DNA from: JAHEFU01 sp041395205 | GTDB taxonomy: Bacteria > 4484-113 > JAFGCY01 | NCBI GenBank assembly: GCA_041395205.1 | Contig: JAWLAZ010000001.1 | Coordinates: 1,612,001 to 1,676,000, forward strand | Reading direction: 5' to 3' | Length of the DNA: 64,000 nucleotides | Shown here: piece by piece, positions 17,819 to 26,331 of the stretch | How the letters are laid out: each line of letters begins with the position of its first letter | How positions within the stretch are numbered: the stretch's first letter is position 1 | Translations under genes and position numbers: made by a program | Notes under the pieces: model-generated | Seen by the model: only the letters and a program-made list of their open reading frames with translations | What the model was told of the DNA's origin: nothing | The model's database searches: none

Positions 17819-20632
17819 TCAGCTGATCCAGGACAGCTCGGCATGAACAGGGTAGTACTCACCATCCAGTTTCACCATGCTGATCCGGTAGCCCAGCCAG
17901 GTGAGGTCTATGTACAGATAGTACGGGATCTGCTCGCTGCCTGCGGGGTCCAGCTGCTCAAAGCCCAGGCCCAGGGCTGCACTGTCCAGTTCGTCTGCGC
18001 TCAATCCTGCCAGCTGCTCGGCATGGGATTCCGCGTAGCCGGAGCATAGGAGCTGCTCCCCCGGACGCAATGTGCGGTCCTGCCAGCGGAGCTCCCAGCG
18101 ACTGAAGGCTGGGAAGCCGTGCAGCTGCTCCTCGTATGCCCTGCGCTGTTCCTCCGTTGCCAGGTTGATGCAATAGCCCGCTGGTCCGCGGGCAAATGCC
18201 ACCGGACCACAGCCCTGGATGTCAAGGTAGACGGCACGCCAGGGATGGCCTGAGTCGTCTAGCTGCCAGGCATCAGCAAAGTAGCCGGAAGCATCCCTGT
18301 CGTCACAGAAGAGATTGAGCGCCCTGGCAACACCGCGCTCAACTGCACCCATCGCCGCCGCATCTGCATTGGGAGCGGGATCGATCCCATCCGGGATCCC
18401 GTCGCTATCCGTATCCGGATTGGCGGGGTCCGTGAGCAGCTTCGTTTCCAGCAGGTCAGCCAGTCCGTCGCCATCACTATCCAGTCGCAGCATGTCCATG
18501 TCCAGGACGCGCCGGATGTAGTACACGCCATGCCGTTGCCAGTCTTCCTGCGCATTGACCGGTTCCGGCTGCACATCGTCGCCATCCTGCTGGCCCAGGC
18601 TGTTGTGGAACAGCACAGGCTGGCCATCCGTGAACTCCAGTGCCAGTTCATGCCTGCTTCCCATATCAAAGGCACCGCCCGGGAAACTGAATCCCTCGTA
18701 GACATCGGCGTATGGAGTTGCCAGACTTTCCTCAAAGATGCCGTCGGAATTGGCATCCACCGCGATGTAGATGTCACGCTCCGTCACCAGGCCGCTGGCT
18801 GTATAGGCCAGCAGCCGGCTGCCATCCGGTGCCGTGCACTCTGACCAGCTGGTGTCGTTATGTTTCTGCTCACCGATATCTGCATAGAATCGCTGCTGGG
18901 CTTGCAGTGCAAATGCAGTGCCAGGCAACTCATGGGTACCGCTGTAGCCAATGGTGCTGTGTTCCTGCAACCAGGCCAGTGCCTGCTCTCCGCCGCAGAT
19001 CGCCAGCAGTCCACGGATCCGCCCGTGCAGTGAGCCAAGCTCCGGCCTCCCCAGCCAGTTGATCAGCACCGGCGCAAGCTCCGGGCAAACCCGGCGCTCG
19101 AGCATGTCACACAACAGCTCCTGGGCGCTTCCCGTGATGTAGTTGGTGGCGCCGAACTCATCCGCATACTGAGCCGCTGCCAGCAGGGCATCCCAGTGCG
19201 CCTGGCTGCCAGCGGGGCAGGTTTCGGCCAGGGGCAGGAGGGCATGCCGGTCACCCCTGCGCAGCTGTTCCATGAACAGCTCGTCTGATGAGGGATCCTT
19301 GCTGGCAATGAATTCCACCAGCAGTTCCTCAAAGTCATCCGCCTGCCTGAGGACGATGTTCGCTCCCGGCACGGGCTGGCCATCAGCATCAAGCTCAAGC
19401 GCATTCAGGTACAGCATTTCTCCATTGCCAAGGATGTCCTGCTCATCTGAGTTGCGCAGGATGTACAGCCGCTGGCCGGATAGCACAGCCTCGCAGTAGA
19501 AGGAGAACAGGCCGCCCGGCAGGATTGTTGACTGCCAGGTTTCCAGGTCCAGGATGCGGTGGCTTGCTGCACTGCCCCTTCCACCGCCGGTGCTGAGCAG
19601 CATGCGCATATCACCGGCGGAAAGGATATGCGTCCAGTAATCAGGCCCCTGGGGCAGCAGGCCACGCAGGGTTCTGCCGTCACGGAGGTCCAGCGCCACA
19701 TTCCGCCCATTACTGCTCAGGATCACCATTTCACCATGGATTCCGCCCTGGTTGGCCCAGGATGGGTTGCCGCGGTAATCCTCCAGTCGCCTGGTCCAGC
19801 CAGCTTCCGGGTCCGACAAGCTGAACCAGCTCATAATGGTATCGGTGTTCGCAGCTGTGCTGTCATCATAAGCTGCAACAATGATCCCTTGTTCGTTGCC
19901 ATCAATTGCCGCAAACCAGCCAGGAGCATGGCGCGGGAAATCATAACTCGTGCCGTCCCGGCTGAAGGTAAGGATCCTGGTCCCGGTTGCCACTGCCACC
20001 GGTCCGGCGCGTGGAGTGCGGGATTCGGAGGCTCCATACAGATTGCCAATATTGTGCTCCTGCAGAATGCTGCCATCACTGGCATCGAGCAGCAGCAGGT
20101 CATGTGCACTCAGCATCGTGGTCGGGCTTTCAATTCCACCGCGGCGGGCGACCCATAGGGCATTGCCTTCCGGACGCAGCACCAGCATGCCGGGCATGCT
20201 CCACAGTTCCGAGCCATCCTCCAGTGACAGCACATGCAAGGCATCATCCCACCATGCTGCGAATCCATCTCCGATTGTCAGGCTCCATGTGCTGCGCCAG
20301 TCACGTGCTTCGTTCTCCCAGATCAGTTCACCTGTATCCGCTTCGATTGCCTGCATGGAATGATTGCTGCAGGTGAGCAGGATGCCGTCATGCAGCAGCA
20401 GTTTGTCGGCAAAGCTGTCCGGATCAATGAAGCGGCACCAGCCCGCATAGGGCAGTGGTCCGGTCTGGGGGATTGGCTCAGGTTGGACCGGGATGGGCCA
20501 GTCATTGCCTATCTCATCAGAGGGCATTTCATCGGAATACGCCTGGGCAGCAATCAAGCCGCCTGGAATTCCCAGAGTAACAACGCTGATCAACAGGCAG
20601 CCTGCGGCAATCGTGAGTAAGCGCTGCAGCAT
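17819..20632 (-). CDS. large secreted protein: PQQ-like beta-propeller plus thrombospondin-type-3 repeats
   Basis: 937 residues with a signal peptide (MLQRLLTIAAGCLLISVV, cleavage near AQAYS) and GAGGAGGGA before the ATG. Residues 60-420 show propeller-blade repeats of the PQQ-like type (MQAIEADTGELIWENEA, LHVLSLEDGSELWSMPG, LLLLDASDGSILQEHNIG). The middle (about 430-640) is helical with unclear fold. Around 690-730 are calcium-binding type-3 loops, LDSDGDGLADLLETK and DTDSDGIPDGIDPAP. The rest, to IS at the end, is unknown. No catalytic motif. Probably a surface or extracellular adhesion or scaffold protein. It is divergent from mnmA. Confidence 0.75.
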   Translation of the reverse strand: MLQRLLTIAAGCLLISVVTLGIPGGLIAAQAYSDEMPSDEIGNDWPIPVQPEPIPQTGPLPYAGWCRFIDPDSFADKLLLHDGILLTCSNHSMQAIEADTGELIWENEARDWRSTWSLTIGDGFAAWWDDALHVLSLEDGSELWSMPGMLVLRPEGNALWVARRGGIESPTTMLSAHDLLLLDASDGSILQEHNIGNLYGASESRTPRAGPVAVATGTRILTFSRDGTSYDFPRHAPGWFAAIDGNEQGIIVAAYDDSTAANTDTIMSWFSLSDPEAGWTRRLEDYRGNPSWANQGGIHGEMVILSSNGRNVALDLRDGRTLRGLLPQGPDYWTHILSAGDMRMLLSTGGGRGSAASHRILDLETWQSTILPGGLFSFYCEAVLSGQRLYILRNSDEQDILGNGEMLYLNALELDADGQPVPGANIVLRQADDFEELLVEFIASKDPSSDELFMEQLRRGDRHALLPLAETCPAGSQAHWDALLAAAQYADEFGATNYITGSAQELLCDMLERRVCPELAPVLINWLGRPELGSLHGRIRGLLAICGGEQALAWLQEHSTIGYSGTHELPGTAFALQAQQRFYADIGEQKHNDTSWSECTAPDGSRLLAYTASGLVTERDIYIAVDANSDGIFEESLATPYADVYEGFSFPGGAFDMGSRHELALEFTDGQPVLFHNSLGQQDGDDVQPEPVNAQEDWQRHGVYYIRRVLDMDMLRLDSDGDGLADLLETKLLTDPANPDTDSDGIPDGIDPAPNADAAAMGAVERGVARALNLFCDDRDASGYFADAWQLDDSGHPWRAVYLDIQGCGPVAFARGPAGYCINLATEEQRRAYEEQLHGFPAFSRWELRWQDRTLRPGEQLLCSGYAESHAEQLAGLSADELDSAALGLGFEQLDPAGSEQIPYYLYIDLTWLGYRISMVKLDGEYYPVHAELSWIS

Positions 20633-20747
20633 GGCAGGTCCCTCCTCTGTCTCTTCCCGGTTTGATTATCGCCCACGGTCCTGAATTGATAAGCAGCTGA
20701 GTCGAAACGGAGCATGCACAAGGGGTCCGCGTTACAATATCCCTCCT

Positions 20748-21827
20748 ATGTCGAAGGGACGTGTGATGGTGGCGATGTCGGGCGGCGTGGATTCCTCAGT
20801 GGCCGCGCTGATGCTGACGCGCGCCGGTTACGAGTGCATCGGCATGACCGCCATCCTCTTCGGTGATGCGAGTGCGGCCGGGCCCTGCTGCGGCACCGAG
20901 GGGGCGAATTCCGCCGAATGCGTCTGCAACAAGCTCGGGATCGAGTTCCGCCACATTGACCTCTCCGAGCTGTTCGAGCAGCAGGTGATCGGGCGCTTCC
21001 TCGGTGAATATGACAGCGGACGCACGCCCAACCCCTGCAGTGACTGCAACCGCTTCATCAAGTTCGACACCTTCTTCCGGTACGCAGATGAATGGGGCTG
21101 CGACTACGTTGCCACCGGGCATTACGCGCGCATCATCGAGGATGGCAGCGCGCGCCTGCTGGGCACGGGAATTGACAACAACAAGGACCAGAGCTACTTC
21201 CTCGCCTGCATCCCGCCGGAAAGGCTGCAGCGCGTGCTGTTCCCGCTCGGCGGGATCGACAAGCCGGAGGTCCGGCGGCTGGCGCGTGAGGCCCTGCTGC
21301 CGACGGCGCACCGCACGGAGAGCCAGGATGTCTGCTTCATGCACAACGGCGCCGGGATCGACGAGCTGATGAGCTGGCACCTGGGGCGCGTGCCTGAACC
21401 CGGCGAGGTGGTGGACGAAGAGGGCCGCGTGTTGTCAACGCACAGGGGCTACCAGCGCTACACGGTCGGCCAGCGGCGCGGGATGCGGCTCGGTGGCGGC
21501 ACCGAGGGCCTCGTGGTGCACCGCGTGGAACCGGAGACGAACCGCGTGGTGGTGGCAATGAAGGATGCGCACCCGCTGGACTATGTGGGGCTGCGCGAGT
21601 TCGTTGACATGGCACCGTGTCGCTGGCAACCGGGGGAGGACATCCAGGTGCGGATGCGCTACCGTCAGCCGCTGTTCCGGGCACGGGTGCTTACGCATGA
21701 GGGGCAGATCCGCGTGTACCCGCTGGAGCGGCAGTACGGCGCGGCGCTCGGACAGTGGTGCGTGGGCTACAGTGGCGACGTGGTGCTGTTCGGCGGCATC
21801 ATTGATGATGTTTCCTACGAAACATAG
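20748..21827 (+). CDS. mnmA: tRNA-specific 2-thiouridylase
   Basis: 359 residues, usual length. The ATP PP-loop SGGVDSS starts at residue 11. The two catalytic cysteines are in TPNPCSDCNR (near 98) and SQDVCFM (near 200). GHYARI and HRGYQRYTVGQRRGM are further family blocks. MnmA adds sulfur to U34 of Lys, Glu and Gln tRNAs. A cysteine-rich stretch, PCCGTEGANSAECVC (about 45-60), is a little richer in Cys than usual. A TACAAT hexamer ends 9 nt before the ATG and no Shine-Dalgarno is seen, so the leader is very short. Confidence 0.95.
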   Translation: MSKGRVMVAMSGGVDSSVAALMLTRAGYECIGMTAILFGDASAAGPCCGTEGANSAECVCNKLGIEFRHIDLSELFEQQVIGRFLGEYDSGRTPNPCSDCNRFIKFDTFFRYADEWGCDYVATGHYARIIEDGSARLLGTGIDNNKDQSYFLACIPPERLQRVLFPLGGIDKPEVRRLAREALLPTAHRTESQDVCFMHNGAGIDELMSWHLGRVPEPGEVVDEEGRVLSTHRGYQRYTVGQRRGMRLGGGTEGLVVHRVEPETNRVVVAMKDAHPLDYVGLREFVDMAPCRWQPGEDIQVRMRYRQPLFRARVLTHEGQIRVYPLERQYGAALGQWCVGYSGDVVLFGGIIDDVSYET

Positions 21828-21964
21828 GATGTAGGATCTGGGTTGTAGGGTGTAGCGGCGACACTCATGTCGCCGAATCCAGGATGTAGTTTTGGTTCGA
21901 TGTAGCGGCGACACTCCTGACTGCTTGCGCACATGCGTGCAGTTACTTCTGCGATAAATGACAA
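21828..21964 (+). other. short repeat words after mnmA
   Basis: Contains TAGGATCTGGGTTGTAGGG and TGTAGCGGCGACACTC twice (21849 and 21901), a GGCGACACTCATGTCGCC hairpin, and TGCGCACATGCGTGCA. These resemble the GTGTAGC repeats at 22.8 and 35.4 kb. No gene is seen. Confidence 0.6.
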
Positions 21965-22661
21965 CGGTTTTCTTGGCGCAGAGGCGCTGAGGAAGATGAG
22001 GCGCAGAGAATACGTTTAGTCTGGCAATCAATGTCCAGCGCGCAGTCACGCAGTTTCCTGATTGGTTTGCCAAAGGTTTTCCTGGCGCAGAGCAGCAGAG
22101 GATGATGGGGCGTTGAGAATTCAAGTCAATTACGTCCTGCCGCTTTCCCTCGGTTAGCTTTTCAGGCAAGCGGTTTGTAGTTATTCACCAGCCTCTGGAT
22201 TCCTTCACGAAGGAAGGGTACATGGAAATTGATCAACAGACCGCGCTGCTTGCCGGAGAGGCGCAGGTATGTCAGCAGTTGTGCCTTGTGCACAGGCTCA
22301 AGCTTATTTACAACCTTGAGTTCCAGCAGAAGATCATGTTCGACGATCATATCCACCCTGTAGGCCACTTCCAACAGGACTCCCCGATAAGTCAGGGGTA
22401 AGGGTGCTTCAACCTGAATTGCCAGGTTTCGGTGGATCAGTTCCTGGGCCAGACAGCTTTTGTACGTTGATTCCATCAAGCCGGGTCCAAGCGTCCGGTG
22501 AACCTCAATTGCCGCACCTATTACTTCGGCTGACAGGGGATCGTGTGCTTCAGTTTCATTCTGCATAACGTAAGTATAGCATTATAAATGTAAAGATGCA
22601 ATCAACAATTGTAAATTCTCTGCGCCTCAGAAATCTCTGCGCCTCTGCGCCAAGAAAACCG
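21965..22661. mobile_element. inverted-repeat-bounded unit carrying a GxxExxY gene
   Basis: The left end 21965-22011 and the right end 22615-22661 are long imperfect inverted repeats. Both read CGGTTTTCTTGGCGCAGAGG inward, then GCGC(T/A)GAG, a short variable part, TGAGGCGCAGAGAAT. A more degenerate copy of the left end follows at 22075-22120. The only gene inside is a GxxExxY-family protein. The shape resembles a small mobile unit, but there is no transposase and I see no target duplication. Confidence 0.55.
22162..22566 (-). CDS. GxxExxY-family protein
   Basis: 134 residues. The name-giving motif is in GPGLMESTYKSCLAQEL (about 28-44). Then LTYRGVLLEVAYRVDMIVEHDLLLELK carries D and E-x-K, spaced as in PD-(D/E)XK nucleases, and QLLTYLRLSGKQRGLLINF. 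Family members are small predicted nucleases without an established substrate, often found near repeats. The gene is flanked by inverted GCGCAGAGG repeats. A TATAGCATTATAAATG stretch just upstream (22575-22590) could hold its promoter. Confidence 0.88.
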   Translation of the reverse strand: MQNETEAHDPLSAEVIGAAIEVHRTLGPGLMESTYKSCLAQELIHRNLAIQVEAPLPLTYRGVLLEVAYRVDMIVEHDLLLELKVVNKLEPVHKAQLLTYLRLSGKQRGLLINFHVPFLREGIQRLVNNYKPLA

Positions 22662-22938
22662 CTTCGAGCCGAGTGAATCTATCCCGAGCGAATGCGAGTC
22701 TGATCCATGATCTAGGTTGTGGGGTGTAGGGCTGGTGTCACGCTGCGCGTGACCATTACTCCATGTCAATGCCTGCGGCATTGAATTCTGCTACACCCGA
22801 CGACCCAGCTCCTACGTCCTCGGTATGCTACACCCGACAACCCAGCTCCTACGTCCTCGGCATGCTACACCCTAAAACCCAGCTCCTACGTCCTCGGTAT
22901 GCTGCACCCGACAACCTAGCTCCTACGTCCTCGCATCA
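22662..22938 (-). repeat. 37-bp tandem repeats (GTGTAGC type)
   Basis: Three full copies and parts of others, of a 37-bp unit containing CAGCTCCTACGTCCTCGG and then TATGCTACACCCGACAACC, from about 22790 to 22938. On the minus strand it reads GGACGTAGGAGCTGGG then GGGTGTAGC. The left 120 bp are unstructured apart from a GGTGTCACGCTGCGCGTGACC hairpin. The array supplies the last five codons and stop of the DUF5693-like gene. Confidence 0.8.
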
Positions 22939-24967
22939 GCCACCAGCTCCAGATGTTGCCAACTACGATGGCCAGCACGCACCACACGAGGCCGGTCACA
23001 GCGCCCAGCGCCAGGCCGAGCAGCACGCGGGTGATCGTCAGTTCCAGCGGGGTGTGCAGGTGGCAGAAGGTGTTGAGGATGCTGATCTGGCCGAGCAGTG
23101 CGCCGATCCCGAGCATCACCGAGACGCGGGTGCGCCAGGCGATGGAGAGCAGGAACAGCATCAGCAGCGGATGGCCGAGCAGTTCCTTGGTGCGCGGGCG
23201 CACGCCGAAGCTCTGCTCCAGCACCTCGCGGAACAGGCTCTCGAAGGACAGCACGCCGAGCAGGGAGTCGTTGCCAGAGCGCAGCAGCACCACGCCGATG
23301 ATCCCCATCGCGATCAGGATGAAGGCCACGTCGCCATAGCGGATCGGCGACTGCCAGAGTGTCGAGAAGCGTTGCCAGTAGCCGACGAGGCGGTTCTCGG
23401 CGGCCAGCCAGGCGTCGGCGAGCGTTTCCGCCTGCCAGGCCCAGGCCGCGAACAGCAGCACCGGCACGGCCATGGCGAGTGTCACGCCGCGGAATTCCGC
23501 GAGCTTGAGGATGCCCTCGCTGCCCGCCAGCGCGCCATGGATGATGATGCCGCCCGCCATGCTGAACAGGCTGGCAACTGCGAGACTGAGCATGGCGATG
23601 AAGATCCGCCGCGGACAGAAGCGCTTGCAGATCAGCCGCGTGGTCAGGTACATGTTGACATGCATGGCCAGCCAGAAACCCGCAACGGGGAAGGCGATTG
23701 CCAAACCAAGCAGCAGCAGGTCCTTGAGGAAGCCGGTTCCGGGAACGGACAGCAGGGCACCGAGAATTGCGGCGCTCAGCAGTGGAAGAAACCCGCTGAC
23801 CGCATTTTTGCTGATCCGCGGAAAGGCCAGCAGAACCAGCAGCTGCAGGATGCCCAGGGCAGCCATGCCCAGCATGATGCCGGGCAGAACCGGTGCCGGC
23901 ATGCTGCGTTTGGCAGCCTGCAGCATTTTCGGCTGCGCGCTGATGCTGAAACCGGAGTCAGCCAGCTCAGTAGCGAGCGTGTTGAAGTAGCGGCGGTTGA
24001 GTTCCACGAGGCGCTGCACATAGCCCGTATCACCGGCGCTGCCAGCATTGAGCTGCTTGCCGCGGATGAAGGGCCGCACGTAGAGCACGCGCATGCTGCG
24101 CTCATCCACCGCGCGCATGTACCTGGCAACGGCCCCGGCGATGTCGTAGTTGTCCATTTCCTCGGGCGGGATGCTGTGCAGGCGGGCCAGGTGGATCTGC
24201 CCGTCACTGTCCGTCATGCGCTGAGCGAGACCGCCGCCGCCGTCCTGCTCGTCAAATTCCACCCAGCAGAATGTCTGGCCATTGCGCCTGATCGCATCCG
24301 CGACTTCATCGAGGCGGCCGGGGTAGCCCAGTACTGTCGGTCCCTGGAACAGCACCAGCGGCTGATTGGCAATGAAGCCCATCGTTTCCTGCAGGCCATG
24401 GTCGCCGAGGAACTCGGAACCGCCGGGGCGCAGGATCAGACTGACATCGTGCAGAGCGGCAGCCTCACGCACGCTCTCGAACCAGGCCACCGGCAGCAGG
24501 CGCAGGTCCTCCTCCGGCATTGCCGGGAACTGCACGACGAGATTCTCGTAGCCGCTGGCGAAACGCGCCACACGGCGGTAGGGATAGCCATGCCTCGAGG
24601 CACCGCGTGCGATGTCCGCGCTGTAGCGCTCATCGGTCACTTCAAAAGTGGGAGCCCCCGTTGCCAGCTCAGCCGGTGCGAAGATCCCGCTGTCCAGCAG
24701 GCTGCCGACGGTTTCCTCACCGTAGCAGAGCTGGGCACCGGGCAGCGCCTTCAGCAGCTGCCAGGGCTGCTCGCTGTCCTCGGGATAGGAGATGGAGCCG
24801 CCGGAGGCATCCGGCAGGGATGCCAGCTCCTGCCAGTCCACGAGCACCGCCACTTCACGATAGCTGCGATCCGTGACAACACGCTGGTAGCACTGGTAGA
24901 CGGCAAAGAGCAGGGGTACGACCAGGCTCAGGGTCGCGCTTGTCAGGCTCAGTGCGGGCCGCTGCAT
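22916..24967 (-). CDS. DUF5693-like multi-pass membrane protein
   Basis: 683 residues from the ATG at 24967; a GTG at 24988 is also possible and overlaps the gene before. One N-terminal anchor (SLVVPLLFAVYQCY) leads to an extracytoplasmic part of about 320 residues (FASGYENLVVQFPAMPE, SVREAAALHDVSLILRPGG, RVLYVRPFIRG), then at least eight membrane segments from residue 365 on. This architecture, and motifs such as VLFQGPTVLGYPG, fit DUF5693, known from Gram-positive and related lineages in envelope-polymer gene neighbourhoods. Its role is unknown. The last residues (RGRRS) and TAG stop are made by the 37-bp repeat. Last gene of the operon that begins at 28185. Confidence 0.65.
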   Translation of the reverse strand: MQRPALSLTSATLSLVVPLLFAVYQCYQRVVTDRSYREVAVLVDWQELASLPDASGGSISYPEDSEQPWQLLKALPGAQLCYGEETVGSLLDSGIFAPAELATGAPTFEVTDERYSADIARGASRHGYPYRRVARFASGYENLVVQFPAMPEEDLRLLPVAWFESVREAAALHDVSLILRPGGSEFLGDHGLQETMGFIANQPLVLFQGPTVLGYPGRLDEVADAIRRNGQTFCWVEFDEQDGGGGLAQRMTDSDGQIHLARLHSIPPEEMDNYDIAGAVARYMRAVDERSMRVLYVRPFIRGKQLNAGSAGDTGYVQRLVELNRRYFNTLATELADSGFSISAQPKMLQAAKRSMPAPVLPGIMLGMAALGILQLLVLLAFPRISKNAVSGFLPLLSAAILGALLSVPGTGFLKDLLLLGLAIAFPVAGFWLAMHVNMYLTTRLICKRFCPRRIFIAMLSLAVASLFSMAGGIIIHGALAGSEGILKLAEFRGVTLAMAVPVLLFAAWAWQAETLADAWLAAENRLVGYWQRFSTLWQSPIRYGDVAFILIAMGIIGVVLLRSGNDSLLGVLSFESLFREVLEQSFGVRPRTKELLGHPLLMLFLLSIAWRTRVSVMLGIGALLGQISILNTFCHLHTPLELTITRVLLGLALGAVTGLVWCVLAIVVGNIWSWWLMRGRRS

Positions 24968-24978
24968 CAGCTTAGCGC

Positions 24979-25392
24979 TCACTTCCACTCCCCGCGCAGC
25001 AGCAGGGCGCAGTCGCTGGCGGGGCGGATGAAGACATCATGCCCACTGGCGTTGACATAGTGGTGCGCACTGACGAGCACGCTCTGCCCGAGGCGCTCTC
25101 CGAGGCTTAAGTCCAGCAGTTCGTCGCGCTGCAGGTCGAGGCCCTCGACCACCACCTGCCCGCTGCCGGGCTGGGCCAGCACCAGCTCCGCGCCGGTCCC
25201 GAGCCGGATGCTCGTGCCGCTGCGGAACTGCTGCAGCGTGAACATCCCGCGGTGCTGGACGTAGCTGACCGTTGCCAGCGGGTCCTCCTTGCTGCCCGGG
25301 TCGGCCCCGAGCACGCCATGCATCGCCAGCAGCAGCACTGCCGCGAAGAGCGTTGCCAGCAGCAGCCGCTGCCGTGTGCCGTTCACTCTCAT
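24979..25392 (-). CDS. small exported protein, unknown
   Basis: 137 residues with ATG at 25392 behind GAGGTGG; an upstream in-frame ATG at 25416 would overlap the previous gene and weaken the signal peptide. Signal peptide: RQRLLLATLFAAVLLLAM, cleavage near VLGAD. The mature part is rich in beta strands (GMFTLQQFRSGTSIRLG, ELVLAQPGSGQVVVEGLDL) with regular turns. No family recognised. It sits between the DUF2993 and DUF5693-like genes and overlaps the latter's alternative start, so it likely works with them at the envelope. Confidence 0.6.
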   Translation of the reverse strand: MRVNGTRQRLLLATLFAAVLLLAMHGVLGADPGSKEDPLATVSYVQHRGMFTLQQFRSGTSIRLGTGAELVLAQPGSGQVVVEGLDLQRDELLDLSLGERLGQSVLVSAHHYVNASGHDVFIRPASDCALLLRGEWK

Positions 25393-25402
25393 GATTCCCA
25401 CC

Positions 25403-26329
25403 TCAGGCTTCGCCACCCAGCGAATTCATGTCCTTCTCATCAGGCGTGCTGTCATCCGGGATGTAGTCCGGCTCCGGATCCTCGGAGGCCACGACATCAC
25501 CCTCAGCGGCCTCCTGCCCGGCGCGCACGCGCTCCAGTTCGTCCAGCAGTTCCCGTTCCCGGCGCGCAAGCTCATCCCGGTCCTCCGCCTCATCCGCCAG
25601 ATTCTCCAGCGAGGTGCTGCGCGCCCGCACCAGCAGGTAGCCGTCCTGCATCTCCAGTCTGTCAACCTCAATGGCGACGCGGAACTGTCCGAGGTCGACG
25701 ATCGGCGTGAGTGCGCTGAAGGCGGCCTTGAGCTCCTTCATGCCGATGTCGGCACCGCCGAGCTGCAGTTCATCGACCTCCAGCCGCAGGCGCGTGCTGC
25801 CGTCGGCGACGATCCGCCCCCGGGCCCCGATCCGCACCTCGGCGAAGGCCATGTCGAAGATCCCATCGATGCTGACGCTGCCGTCCTCGAGCGTGATCTC
25901 CACGTCGCGCATGCCCTTCTTCGCCAGTTCACTGCCCCAGCGTTCGCGCAGCGCATCCTCACTGACCTTCAGCTCGAGGTCGCCGCTCTGCACGTCGCGC
26001 AGCCCGGCGTTGCCACTGAGCAGCACGGAGACGGGATCGAAGCTGATCCCGCGGGCGCGGAAGCGCAGGTCGGAGACGATCATGCCGTCCAGCTTGGCCT
26101 CGGGGCTGTCAACATAGAAGCTGTCAACCTGGCCCTCGAGCGTGTCGAGCAGGCTGCCGCGGCCGATGCGCACGGTGCTGCTCGGCGGCAGCAGGAACTC
26201 GCGGCGCACGCTGTCCGCCAGCTCGCCCTCGATGCGCGGCAGCAGCCACCAGTTGAGGGCCAGCACCGCCACGAGCGCGAGCACCACCAGCGCGAGCACG
26301 GTGTTGGCGAGTCTCTGGAAGCAGCCCAT
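25403..26329 (-). CDS. DUF2993 (LmeA-like) lipid-binding protein
   Basis: 308 residues. The N-terminal anchor LALVVLALVAVLALNWW (about 11-27) is followed by the DUF2993 domain: LPRIEGELADSVRREF, GSLLDTLEGQVDSFYV, LDGMIVSDLRFRARGISFD, then DVEITLEDGSVSIDG and FRVAIEVDRLEMQDGYLLVRAR. DUF2993/LmeA proteins bind phospholipids in the periplasmic space and LmeA acts in mycobacterial lipomannan elongation. The last 70 residues are charged (DEAEDRDELARRERELLDEL) and look like a coiled coil with an acidic tail. It starts 2 bp after the stop of the VCBS lipoprotein, so the two are translated together. Confidence 0.8.
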   Translation of the reverse strand: MGCFQRLANTVLALVVLALVAVLALNWWLLPRIEGELADSVRREFLLPPSSTVRIGRGSLLDTLEGQVDSFYVDSPEAKLDGMIVSDLRFRARGISFDPVSVLLSGNAGLRDVQSGDLELKVSEDALRERWGSELAKKGMRDVEITLEDGSVSIDGIFDMAFAEVRIGARGRIVADGSTRLRLEVDELQLGGADIGMKELKAAFSALTPIVDLGQFRVAIEVDRLEMQDGYLLVRARSTSLENLADEAEDRDELARRERELLDELERVRAGQEAAEGDVVASEDPEPDYIPDDSTPDEKDMNSLGGEA

Positions 26330-26331
26330 CC

